Shown in pieces: positions 27,195-36,858 of a stretch of 64,000 nt of DNA. This DNA comes from Pseudarthrobacter sp. (GTDB lineage: Bacteria; Actinomycetota; Actinomycetes; Actinomycetales; Micrococcaceae). The notes under the pieces are model-generated. The model searched no databases and was not told the DNA's origin. It saw nothing but the letters and a program-made list of their open reading frames with translations. Both the position numbers and the translations under genes were made by a program. The stretch is from NCBI GenBank assembly GCA_031178005.1, contig JAPSJV010000003.1:124001-188000 (forward strand). The letters are read 5' to 3'. The first letter of the stretch is position 1. Each line of letters begins with the position of its first letter.

Positions 27195-28520
27195 TTAGGC
27201 TCCCGCGGTTTCTATCTCGGTGGTGTCAGCGGATTGCATGAGTTTGAAGATCACAAACTCGGCAGGCTTCACGGGCGCGATGCCGATCTCCGTGATGACC
27301 TGGCCGGCATCCCGCACGCTGGCCGGGTTGTTTTCCTCATCGCACTTCACATAAAAGGCCTGTTGCGGAGTAGTGCCCAGCAGGGCTCCGTCCCGCCACA
27401 CGTTGGTGAGGAACGCTCCCACGTCCCGGCGGATGGACTTCCACAGCGTGTGGTCGTTGGGCTCGAACACCACCCAGCGGGTCCCCTCGGCCACGGATTC
27501 CTTGATCATGTTGGTGAGCCTGCGGACGTTGATGTACCGGTATTCGCTGGCCTCCGGAGCCTTGGTGCGCGCTCCCCAGATCCGGATTCCTTCGCCGGGG
27601 AAATAGCGGATGCAGTTCACACCGGCCGGGTTGAGGACTTCCTGTTCGCCCCGGCTCACCCGCCGCACCAGGTCCAGCGCCCCCTGGATCGGTTCGTTCG
27701 CGGGCGCCTTGTGGACCCCGCGGATGGCATCCACGCGCGCCCAAACCCCGGCAATATGGCCCGACGGCGGCTGGGTCACTTTCTTCCCGGACACCGGATC
27801 GATCATCACGATCCACGGGTAGTAAAGCGCCGTGTAGCCGCCGGGGGACTGCGGCGCACCTGCAGCGTCATCCCGGCTGGAGCGCCTGGCCGACGACGGT
27901 GCTGACGCGGGGCTTGGCGGGGCCGCCGCGGGCTTGGGCGGTTCGCCTTCTGTTGTGCCGCCGTCGGACGCTCCTTCGGCCTCCGCATCTTCTGCGGCGC
28001 TGTCCTCGCTGTCCTCCTCCGGCACCCCGGAAGTTGCCGCCTTGGTGAGGGTGCCGACGTCGTCCACGGTTTCCGCGGTGTCCAGGATGGCCATCCGGTC
28101 CTGCCGCAGCGGATGCTCCACGTGGGCCTGCAAGGCGGCGTAAGCCTCGGCTCCGGAGAACCCGGGAGTGGCCACCATGGAAATGTCGTCGATGGCCTCC
28201 AGCAGCGTGAGCCCGGATGGCTTTGCCGCGGTCCCGGTGAGGCTCCCGTCCTTGCCCACGTTCACCACGTAGCAGCGGCCACCGCCGTTGGCGAAGAAAC
28301 CGTACACCGCGTTGGACAGCGGTGTGCCCTCGGCGGCCTTGCCCACAAACCGGTCCACGAACTGGCTCCAGTTATCCAGCACCACTGCCTCGTGCCGGAA
28401 TGCCGAGTCGTCAGGCGCCATCCCCACGAACGCCGCGATGCTGGTGCTGACCTGCCCTATGGGACGGGCGCCGCTGGGTATTTCCTGTACATACACTCCC
28501 GGCGCCAGATAGTTCGCCAT
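27195..28520 (-). CDS. Contractile tail sheath protein (eCIS)
   Basis: A 441-residue sheath protein. The start MANYLAPGVYVQEIPSGARPIGQVSTSIAAFVG and the C-terminal half (GGYTALYYPWIVMIDP, PPSGHIAGVWARVDAIRGVHKAPANEPIQGALDLVRRV, INVRRLTNMIKESVAEGTRWVVFEPND, then PVKPAEFVIFKL at the end) match the phage/eCIS sheath family. Between residues 165 and 227 there is a low-complexity acidic then Pro/Ser-rich insert absent from the core fold. The single gene is short compared with paralogous sets in AFP/PVC systems. It follows the Pvc16-domain gene by 13 bases. Confidence 0.92.
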   Translation of the reverse strand: MANYLAPGVYVQEIPSGARPIGQVSTSIAAFVGMAPDDSAFRHEAVVLDNWSQFVDRFVGKAAEGTPLSNAVYGFFANGGGRCYVVNVGKDGSLTGTAAKPSGLTLLEAIDDISMVATPGFSGAEAYAALQAHVEHPLRQDRMAILDTAETVDDVGTLTKAATSGVPEEDSEDSAAEDAEAEGASDGGTTEGEPPKPAAAPPSPASAPSSARRSSRDDAAGAPQSPGGYTALYYPWIVMIDPVSGKKVTQPPSGHIAGVWARVDAIRGVHKAPANEPIQGALDLVRRVSRGEQEVLNPAGVNCIRYFPGEGIRIWGARTKAPEASEYRYINVRRLTNMIKESVAEGTRWVVFEPNDHTLWKSIRRDVGAFLTNVWRDGALLGTTPQQAFYVKCDEENNPASVRDAGQVITEIGIAPVKPAEFVIFKLMQSADTTEIETAGA

Positions 28521-28533
28521 GGTGCGCTCCCTT

Positions 28534-29193
28534 TCATTCCCACCGGATGGTTACCGGCAGGGTCTTGGTGGTTGCTGTGACCTGCCGTTCGGTGCCGCGG
28601 ACCGCCACGGCGAAATGCTGGAGTTCGTCCGCCGAGGCCAGGACCTCGAATCGGCCGGAGTCATCGCTGACCACGGCGTTGGCGGATGAATGAACGCGGA
28701 TCCGCGCATGGGGGATTCCGTTGTTGTGGCTGTCCAGGAGCCGGCCGCTGATGGTGCGGCCGGCCACCAGCCTGGTGATCAGGGGTTCGCGGACGGGCGG
28801 GCCGGATGGTTCGTCCAGGCGCACGGAGACGGGGATGCGGACCAGGAAGCCGAGGGCTTCCCTGTCCGTTTCGGCGGCCAGTTCCTGGTCAGGCACGGGT
28901 GCCGTGGCGTACTGGCTGTGATGTTCGACGGCGAGCAGCAGCTTTTCGAGGTTGTCCAGCTGGTGGGGTCCCCGGCAGTCCACCCTGGCCGTGAGTTCCA
29001 GGTCCAGGACGGGACCGTCCCGTCGGGAGCGGCCCACACGTGTCAGTGCTGTGGGCCGGATGGTGGTGCCGGAGGGGTCATCCGGATCGTCGGAGCCACT
29101 TCGGGAGCCGTCGCTGAGCGTCACGTGCTCGGGGGCGATGGCGTTGTTGAGCAACCCGACGAGCTCGGTCAGCGAGGTTCGTACAACGCCCAT
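28534..29193 (-). CDS. Pvc16/DUF4255-type tube terminator with C-terminal beta domain (eCIS)
   Basis: A 219-residue protein from ATG 29193, which has GGGAG seven bases upstream; the in-frame upstream ATG at 29217 has no ribosome site. Residues 1-140 match the Pvc16 N-terminal/DUF4255 domain: VVRTSLTELVGLLNNAIAPEHVTLSD, then LDLELTARV and LDNLEKLLLAVEHHSQYA. The last 75 residues (ISGRLLDSHNNGIPHARIRVHSSANAVVSDDSGRFEVLA) resemble a carboxypeptidase regulatory-like beta sandwich. The role would be to cap the growing tube and sheath. As first gene, it sits 117 bp from the upstream marR gene, where I found no convincing promoter. Confidence 0.8.
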   Translation of the reverse strand: MGVVRTSLTELVGLLNNAIAPEHVTLSDGSRSGSDDPDDPSGTTIRPTALTRVGRSRRDGPVLDLELTARVDCRGPHQLDNLEKLLLAVEHHSQYATAPVPDQELAAETDREALGFLVRIPVSVRLDEPSGPPVREPLITRLVAGRTISGRLLDSHNNGIPHARIRVHSSANAVVSDDSGRFEVLASADELQHFAVAVRGTERQVTATTKTLPVTIRWE

Positions 29194-29310
29194 GTGAAGG
29201 CTCCCAGTCCACAGCATTACACGCAGAACGGATGGCCTTAGGGTACTCCTTGACAGTGCGTGCCGTCACTGGCTCGGGATGAAAAATTCCATTCGGTGTA
29301 GGAAGATTGT

Positions 29311-29811
29311 TCAGCTGTTTCCGGCTGTGCCTGAGGCTTCTTGCCCGGCCGCGACGGTGGCGGCGGTCATGGCCTCCATAAAACGGGCCGCAATCTCCAG
29401 TTCCGCTGGCGAAAATCCGGTCATCGCGGCACCCATGTGCCGGGCCAGCGGCATAAACATCGCACTGCCGTCCTGGTGCGCCTTGGGGGTCATGCGGAGC
29501 TGGACCTGGCGGCGGTCCGTGCCCATGCGCTCGCGGACAACGTGGCCTGAGCGGTCCAGTCGGTCGATCAGGGCGGTGGTGGCCGGCGAGCTGAGGTTCA
29601 GTTCCTTGCGCAGCACTCCGGGCGTCACTACCTCGCAGTTGGCTGCGTATTTGATGATGACTGCAAGGGCGTTGAGGTCGGTGCGGTGCATGTCGTTCCG
29701 CCCGCCCGCGGCGTCCACATAGCGGTTGGCCTCGAGGGTGAAGTCCTGGAGGAGGCGGACCAGGGCCTGGAGGTCCGGATTGTCCGGACGCTTGAATTCC
29801 TCGCCTGCCAT
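29311..29811 (-). CDS. MarR family transcriptional regulator
   Basis: A 166-residue MarR protein from ATG 29811 with AAGGAGG upstream; the longer frame runs into the operator region. The winged helix is at about residues 45-105, with LRKELNLSSPATTALIDRLDRSGHVVRERMGTDRRQVQLRMTPKA showing the DxR wing typical of MarR. It is divergent from the MMPL exporter gene, and the gap holds a large two-site palindrome, so it is probably an autoregulator and a repressor of that exporter. It is on the same strand as the injection-system operon and upstream of it, so read-through could reach that operon. Confidence 0.88.
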   Translation of the reverse strand: MAGEEFKRPDNPDLQALVRLLQDFTLEANRYVDAAGGRNDMHRTDLNALAVIIKYAANCEVVTPGVLRKELNLSSPATTALIDRLDRSGHVVRERMGTDRRQVQLRMTPKAHQDGSAMFMPLARHMGAAMTGFSPAELEIAARFMEAMTAATVAAGQEASGTAGNS

Positions 29812-29851
29812 GCGCCCCTCCTTGTCTTCCGGTCCCGTGTGCCGCCGCTCC

Positions 29852-29913
29852 CAACTAGGTAGCAGTAGTTGCCGTTTAGGGCACTCATAACGGCAACTAA
29901 TGCTACCCAGTTG
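29852..29913. promoter_or_regulatory. marR-mmpL divergent operator, 25-bp inverted repeat
   Basis: Arms 29852-29876 and 29889-29913 are inverted copies with 23 of 25 positions paired, separated by 12 bases. Each arm begins a smaller inverted repeat: CAACTA-N8-TAGTTG at 29852-29871 and CAACTA-N8-CAGTTG at 29894-29913. Two MarR dimers could therefore bind. It lies between the divergent marR and mmpL starts. Confidence 0.75.
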
Positions 29914-29999
29914 CCGGAGGAGCCTGATTTTATCTCGATAATGGAGATAGTTTATGGTGGATTCAACAGTAACCATTCATTTCCGGCCCCGAAGGAATC

Positions 30000-32195
30000 A
30001 TGTCTTCCACTCCACGCCACCGCGACCGTGTTCCTTTTTGGCTGCGCTGGCTCATCCCGGTGCTGTTGGTGCTGACCTGGCTGGCTGTTGCCGGCATTGG
30101 CGGGCCTACGTTCGGCAGGCTGGATGAGGTCTCTTCCAATGACCAGGCGTCCTTCCTGCCGGCCAGCGCCGAAGCCACTGCAGCGCAGGACTGGCAGTCG
30201 AAGTTCCGGGATTCGGACGAAATCCCCGCCGTGGTGATCGTTGAGAACGCCGACCCCTTCACCCCTGCCCAGCTGGGCGAGGTGGCTGCGCTGAAAACGC
30301 AGCTGGAGGAACTGAAACTGGGCAGCGCCGTGATCGGACCCATCCCGTCCGAAGACGGCAGGGCCGTCCAGTTCGTGGCGCCCATCGACTCCTCGAGCGA
30401 GGTCAAGGAGGCAGTCAAGGAACTCCGTGAGGCAGTTGCTGCTGATACCCCCGAGGGGATGCAGACCTATGTCACCGGGCCGGCGGGCCTCGCCGCCGAC
30501 CTGACTGCCGCGTTCGCGGGCATCGACGGGATCCTGCTGCTGGTGGCACTCGGCGCAGTGTTTGTGATCCTGCTGATTGTCTACCGGTCCCTGCTGCTGC
30601 CCATTGTGGTGCTGCTGACCTCCGTGTTCGCGCTGTGCGCCGCGATCCTGCTGGTCTTTGCCATGGCCAAGGCCGGCTGGATCCAGCTGAATGGCCAAAG
30701 CCAGGGCATCCTTTCGATCCTGGTGATCGGTGCGGCGACTGACTACGCCTTGCTCTTTGTGGCCCGCTTCCGTGAAGCGCTGACCCACACGCAGAACCGG
30801 ACCTCGGCCGTGCTGACCGCGTGGAAGGCCTCCTTCGAGCCCATCCTGGCTTCCGGCGCAACAGTGATCATTGCCCTTCTGTGCCTGCTCTTCTCCGACC
30901 TGAACTCGAACAAGGCTCTGGGCCCGGTGGCTGCTGCCGGCATCCTTTGCTCCCTGTTCGCCGCGCTGACCTTGCTGCCGGCCCTGATGGCGATCTTCGG
31001 CCGCGCGGCCTTCTGGCCCTTCCTGCCGAAGCTGGTCCCTGCCGATGAGCGCGAACCCGAGCTGGTGACCGGGCTGGAAGGCCAGAAGGGCCTGTGGCGG
31101 GCCACCGGCTCCCTGGTCTCCCGCCGCCCGCGCATCGTCTGGGTCGGTTCGGTCCTCCTGCTGCTGGTGGCATCGGCGGGTGTGCTGCAGCTGAAGGCCA
31201 GCGGCGTGCCACAGACCGACGTCATCCTCACCGCCTCCAACGCTGTGGATGGCCAGGACGCACTGGCCCGCCACTTCGACGCCGGCAGCGGCAGCCCCGC
31301 CGTCGTAGTCGCAGACGAAAGCAAGGCCCAGGATGTCCTGGAAACGGTAAAGGCGGCCGACGGCGTGGGCGAGGCCTATCTCCTGGCGCCGGGTTCGGTG
31401 CCCATCACCGGCGCCCCCGGGGCTCCCGGCGCGCCGGACGTCCGCGAGGGCAAGGTGCTGATCAACGCTACCCTCAGCTCCGCTGCCGATTCGCCGGCAG
31501 CGGAAGAAGCCGTCAAAGCGCTCCGCGACGAGCTCAAAACCGTGGATTCCGGCGCATTGGTGGGAGGCGTAACGGCCACCGCCCTGGATACCAACACCAC
31601 AGCCCAGCGGGACCTGGTGATCATCATCCCCGTGGTCCTAGTAGTAATCCTCTTTATACTCATGCTGCTGCTGCGCTCCGTGGTGGCTCCCGTCCTGCTG
31701 GTGCTCTCCGTGGTGCTGTCCTACGCCGCAGCAATGGGTGTCTCCGCGCTGGTCTTCAACAACATCCTGGTCTTCTCCGGCGCCGACGCCACCGTTCCGC
31801 TGTTCGGCTTTGTGTTCCTGGTGGCCCTGGGCGTGGACTACAACATCTTCCTGATGAGCCGGGTCCGCGAAGAGTCACTGAAGCACGGCACCCGCCCGGG
31901 CATCCTCCGCGGACTGGGGGTCACCGGCGGAGTGATCACCTCTGCCGGTGTGGTCCTGGCTGCCACCTTCGCCGCGCTGGGCGTCATCCCGATCATGTTC
32001 CTGGTGCAGCTGGCCTTCATTGTGGCCTTCGGCGTGCTGCTGGACACGGTCCTGGTGCGCTCGCTGCTTGTCCCCGCACTGGCGTACGACATCGGGCCGA
32101 AGATCTGGTGGCCCGGCAAGCTGGGGCGGACCGCGGCGAAGGGCGGCCCGGATGCGGCGGCCGCGGAACCCGGCGTCACGGCGGGCAGTCTTTAG
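30000..32195 (+). CDS. MMPL family transporter
   Basis: A 731-residue RND-superfamily protein of the MmpL/YdfJ type. Two halves each have one membrane segment, a periplasmic/extracellular domain and five clustered segments. The characteristic pattern is ILVIGAATDYALLFVARFREAL in the first half and VFLVALGVDYNIFLMSRVREESLKHG in the second; the central Asp-Tyr pairs (TDYALL, VDYNIF) are the proton-relay residues. The start is ATG 30000 with GAAGGA ahead. With the divergent MarR gene it forms an inducible export or resistance module; the substrate (lipid or drug) is not deducible. Confidence 0.9.
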   Translation: MSSTPRHRDRVPFWLRWLIPVLLVLTWLAVAGIGGPTFGRLDEVSSNDQASFLPASAEATAAQDWQSKFRDSDEIPAVVIVENADPFTPAQLGEVAALKTQLEELKLGSAVIGPIPSEDGRAVQFVAPIDSSSEVKEAVKELREAVAADTPEGMQTYVTGPAGLAADLTAAFAGIDGILLLVALGAVFVILLIVYRSLLLPIVVLLTSVFALCAAILLVFAMAKAGWIQLNGQSQGILSILVIGAATDYALLFVARFREALTHTQNRTSAVLTAWKASFEPILASGATVIIALLCLLFSDLNSNKALGPVAAAGILCSLFAALTLLPALMAIFGRAAFWPFLPKLVPADEREPELVTGLEGQKGLWRATGSLVSRRPRIVWVGSVLLLLVASAGVLQLKASGVPQTDVILTASNAVDGQDALARHFDAGSGSPAVVVADESKAQDVLETVKAADGVGEAYLLAPGSVPITGAPGAPGAPDVREGKVLINATLSSAADSPAAEEAVKALRDELKTVDSGALVGGVTATALDTNTTAQRDLVIIIPVVLVVILFILMLLLRSVVAPVLLVLSVVLSYAAAMGVSALVFNNILVFSGADATVPLFGFVFLVALGVDYNIFLMSRVREESLKHGTRPGILRGLGVTGGVITSAGVVLAATFAALGVIPIMFLVQLAFIVAFGVLLDTVLVRSLLVPALAYDIGPKIWWPGKLGRTAAKGGPDAAAAEPGVTAGSL

Positions 32196-32274
32196 GCCTG
32201 GTCGCGCCGGCGCGGCCCCGGAAAGGCGGGGATTCCTGCGGAGTTCGGGTCCAAAAGCCTGCTCTGCGTGACGG

Positions 32275-33210
32275 CTAAGAAGCCGCCTCGATGGTGCGCC
32301 ACCAGTCCACTGTTGCGGCGGCCGCCTTCGGCAGCGGTGTTGGCCGCAGGCCGAAAGCGGTCTCGCTGGCGGTGGAGTCCATGACAAAGGGCCTCTCAAA
32401 CTGGTAAGCCAGCTCCGCAATCTCCTTCAGGTCTGAGGAAAACAGCCCACTGAGCCGCATCGCCCAGCCGGGAACGGCATAGATACCTTTCAGCGGAACG
32501 CCGGCGGCCTGGGCAAAGGCCGTGGCGAGTTCCCGTTGGGTCATGGCCGGCAGGGTGGGAGCATGCCACACCGTGTTCCATAGCTCCGGGGTCCCGGCCG
32601 CGTGGATCATGGCATCAGCCAGGTCCGGCACGTACGTGAACGCGTGCGGCTGGGTGGTGCTGCCGATCACTGAGAGCCGCTTCCCCGCGAGGATGCCGGG
32701 CACAATGCGCTCGCCGGCATGGGCCATCCGGACGCGCGGACCGAAGAAATCGCCGGCAACGACGCTGACCGTATCCGTGGCGGACGCCGCCCTGCCGGCC
32801 AGCAGTTGGCTCCGCACCCCACGTTTTCCGCCGCTGGCCTCCCGCGGTGAATCCTCCCTCATAACGCTGTCCGGCTCGCTGTAGGAGTAGAGGCTTTCCG
32901 GGAAGATGACGACGGCGCCCGCCTCCTTCGCGGCGGTCATTACCTTTTACTCTGCGCGGGGGAGTTCCGCCTCCCAGTCCCGCGCGTTGTAGGACGCGTG
33001 GATGCAGTGGAAGACTGCTGCGGCGCCTTGCATCAGCGCGCGGAGGGCTTCTGCGTCCTGGACGTCCACGCGGACACGCTCCACCAGCGGGTGCTCCGGG
33101 CCGCTGCCGGAGCGGGTGGCAATGCGGACGTTTTTGCCTTGTTCTGCAAGGCATTCGGCGATGGTCCAGCCAACAGGACCGGCTCCGGTGACAACGTACT
33201 GTTCGTTCAT
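32275..33210 (-). pseudogene. NAD-dependent epimerase/SDR, interrupted by an in-frame stop
   Basis: The frame from ATG 33210 (AAGGAAC upstream) encodes an extended SDR of about 311 codons: YVVTGAGPVGWTIAECLAEQG (NAD(P) GxGxxG region), later PESLYSYSEP and the substrate-side PHAFTYVPDLADAMIHA. Codon 88 is TAA at 32947-32949, in the same frame as both parts, immediately before KVMTAAKEAGAVV. The rest is intact, so a single substitution (e.g. CAA or GAA to TAA) explains the break. An ATG three codons after the stop could restart a 221-residue fragment without the cofactor site. Divergent from a TetR gene that may have regulated it. Confidence 0.8.
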
Positions 33211-33253
33211 GGTGTTCCTTCTACTGGTGGACCGGCATTGCCCGGGAGTTTGG

Positions 33254-33268
33254 GAGAGCAGTGCTCTC
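33254..33268. promoter_or_regulatory. TetR operator candidate GAGAGCA-G-TGCTCTC
   Basis: A perfect 15-bp palindrome with 7-bp arms lies 44 bp upstream of the interrupted SDR gene. A second copy of the core occurs 49 bp away at 33304-33316. Confidence 0.55.
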
Positions 33269-33303
33269 GAAAACAAGAATGAAGCCATGCTGCCGTTAAG
33301 TCA

Positions 33304-33316
33304 AGAGCACTGCTCT
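33304..33316. promoter_or_regulatory. TetR operator candidate AGAGCA-C-TGCTCT
   Basis: A perfect 13-bp palindrome sharing the GAGCA-N-TGCTC core of the site at 33254-33268. It is 40 bp upstream of the TetR start, as expected for autoregulation. Confidence 0.55.
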
Positions 33317-33355
33317 CAAGAGGCGGCGGTGCTCTGGTTTTTTTGGATCCGTGGC

Positions 33356-34159
33356 ATGCTGGATGGTATGTCCCCAGCCGATTCCATCGATTCCGACGGG
33401 TCTCCGGACGCCGCTGATGCCACCGACGCCGCCGATGCCCGACGGGGAACCGCCAGGCCCCTGACGCCCCGTGCCCGCGCCAGGGCGCGGACGATCGCCG
33501 ACATAATCCGGCTGGGCAGGGAGCATCTTGCCAAAGACGGTGCTGCCGCCTTGTCACTGCGTGCCGTTGCCCGCGACCTTGGCGTCGTCTCCTCTGCGGT
33601 CTACCGGTACGTGGAAAGCCGCGATGAACTGCTGACGCTGCTGCTGGTAGACGCCTACAACGAGTTGGGCGATGCCGTTGATGCTGCTGTTGCCACCCGC
33701 CCTGAGAGTGACCATCGTGGCCGCTTTGACGCCTTGGCATACGCCGTCAGGTCTTGGGCGCTCAGTGAGCCCGCCCGCTATGGACTCCTGTTTGGCAGCC
33801 CGGTACCCGGCTACAAAGCGCCAGCGGAGCGCACCACCGAGCCCGGAACGAGGGTGGTCCGGGCGCTGATCGGCGTAGTGGATGATGCCTACCGCAGTGC
33901 CGCCGGCCGGTTGCCCGCGCAGCCGGAGCCGCCCGCCGTCGGGCCTGCACTTCATGCTGATTTCGAAGCAATACGGGACGGGCTGGGTATTGTGCTCAGC
34001 GATGCCGTGCTGGCGCGCGGAACGCTGGTGTGGACTGCACTGTTTGGCACCATCAGCTTCGAGGTCTTTGGCCAGTATGGGCCGGACACCTTCGGTGCCA
34101 GGGACGAACTTTTTGGCCAACACGTGGAGCATCTTGCACGGCTGGCCGGGCTGGACTGA
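33356..34159 (+). CDS. TetR family regulator with WHG-type C-terminal domain
   Basis: A protein of about 267 residues from ATG 33356 (ATG 33368 is also possible; neither has a strong ribosome site). After an Asp/Ala-rich N-terminal tail, the helix-turn-helix runs ADIIRLGREHLAKDGAAALSLRAVARDLGVVSSAVYRYVESRDELLTLLLVDAYNELG. The C-terminal half, with LAYAVRSWALSEPARYGLLFGSPVPGYKAP, matches the TetR_C_33/WHG ligand domain. It is divergent from the interrupted SDR gene, and two GAGCA-N-TGCTC palindromes lie between them, so it is likely autoregulatory and a local repressor. Confidence 0.85.
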   Translation: MLDGMSPADSIDSDGSPDAADATDAADARRGTARPLTPRARARARTIADIIRLGREHLAKDGAAALSLRAVARDLGVVSSAVYRYVESRDELLTLLLVDAYNELGDAVDAAVATRPESDHRGRFDALAYAVRSWALSEPARYGLLFGSPVPGYKAPAERTTEPGTRVVRALIGVVDDAYRSAAGRLPAQPEPPAVGPALHADFEAIRDGLGIVLSDAVLARGTLVWTALFGTISFEVFGQYGPDTFGARDELFGQHVEHLARLAGLD

Positions 34160-34239
34160 GGGCCAGGCCCTGTTGCCCAATGCTGATGGTAAGTAGACTT
34201 TCAATGTTCTGAAGATGCCAATCCAGAGGAGTGGAAGCC

Positions 34240-34752
34240 ATGAGCGACAGCACGGAATCAGGATCAAGCAGGAACCCGCTGGACCCGGACGGTGTGGCCA
34301 ATCCCGGGCCTGACCGCGACCTGGAGCGCGATCCGGATTATGATCCGGCTCCTGATGTGGCTGAGGGCGTAGACACTGCAGCCGACGGCGTGGACACTTC
34401 AGTCCCTGGTGCTGGTGCCGCGGATTCGGAGGCGGTGGATGACGAGTCCGGCCGCTACGTCGAGGGCAATTATGGAGATGCCGGCGTGGTCGATGAGGCC
34501 CCCGGAGGGCTCGCGGACGAGGGTGAATACACCAAGGGTGATTACGGCGATGCGGGGACGTCGGACGGTGCTGTCGCGGAGAGTCCGGAGGGTGAATATG
34601 AAGAAGGCGACTACGGGCCGGCCGGCGTGAACGAACGCCTCAAAACCGCTGAAGAAGGCGCCGACGGCGAATATCCGGAAGGCGATTACGGCGACGCCGG
34701 ACGTGTTGGCCGGGAGCCCCGCGACGGCTTTCCCGAGGATGAACCTTCCTGA
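34240..34752 (+). CDS. Acidic protein with GEYxxGDYGxAG repeats
   Basis: A 170-residue, strongly acidic, disordered-looking protein from ATG 34240 (AGAGGAG eight bases before); GTG 34231 is in frame but overlaps the ribosome site. The last two-thirds contain four copies of a unit: GRYVEGNYGDAG, GEYTKGDYGDAG, GEYEEGDYGPAG and GEYPEGDYGDAG, separated by 15-25 acidic/Pro/Ala-rich residues. No signal peptide or membrane segment. I know no function. The repeated Tyr-Gly-Asp pattern could bind metal or act as a desiccation-type disordered protein; this is a guess. Confidence 0.75.
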   Translation: MSDSTESGSSRNPLDPDGVANPGPDRDLERDPDYDPAPDVAEGVDTAADGVDTSVPGAGAADSEAVDDESGRYVEGNYGDAGVVDEAPGGLADEGEYTKGDYGDAGTSDGAVAESPEGEYEEGDYGPAGVNERLKTAEEGADGEYPEGDYGDAGRVGREPRDGFPEDEPS

Positions 34753-34870
34753 CAAAGGGCTCTAGAGGGCTGTTCGCGAAGAGCGAAAGGTTCCGCAGGT
34801 GACTTCAGTGCGCCCAAAAACCGCGCCGATAAAGCGAACTTTCCGGCCGCCGTCGAACTCTTCCTGCAAA

Positions 34871-34891
34871 GTTGAGCGAACTACGCTCAAC
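34871..34891. promoter_or_regulatory. Upstream HAIR operator (HspR site)
   Basis: GTTGAGC-GAACTAC-GCTCAAC is a perfect 7-bp inverted repeat with 7-base spacer, close to the HAIR consensus CTTGAGT-N7-ACTCAAG. It lies just upstream of the dnaK -35 box. Confidence 0.8.
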
Positions 34892-34896
34892 TTTTT

Positions 34897-34922
34897 TTGA
34901 CATCGTTCGGCGCCTGAGTAAT

Positions 34923-34924
<2 letters not shown>
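34897..34924 (+). promoter_or_regulatory. dnaK operon promoter
   Basis: A consensus -35 TTGACA (34897-34902) and a TAATCT -10 (34919-34924) are 16 bp apart. The -10 overlaps the downstream HAIR operator, so HspR binding should block transcription. Confidence 0.7.
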
Positions 34925-36856
<1,932 letters not shown>

Positions 36857-36858
36857 CC

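Noticed and set aside
17683..29193. Prophage rather than an injection system
   Set aside because: There are no capsid, terminase, portal, integrase or lysis genes and no flanking repeats; gene content and order match eCIS.
29952..31274. 440-codon minus-strand open frame over the MMPL gene
   Set aside because: Gln/His-rich antisense shadow of the transporter; it would also occupy the marR promoter region.
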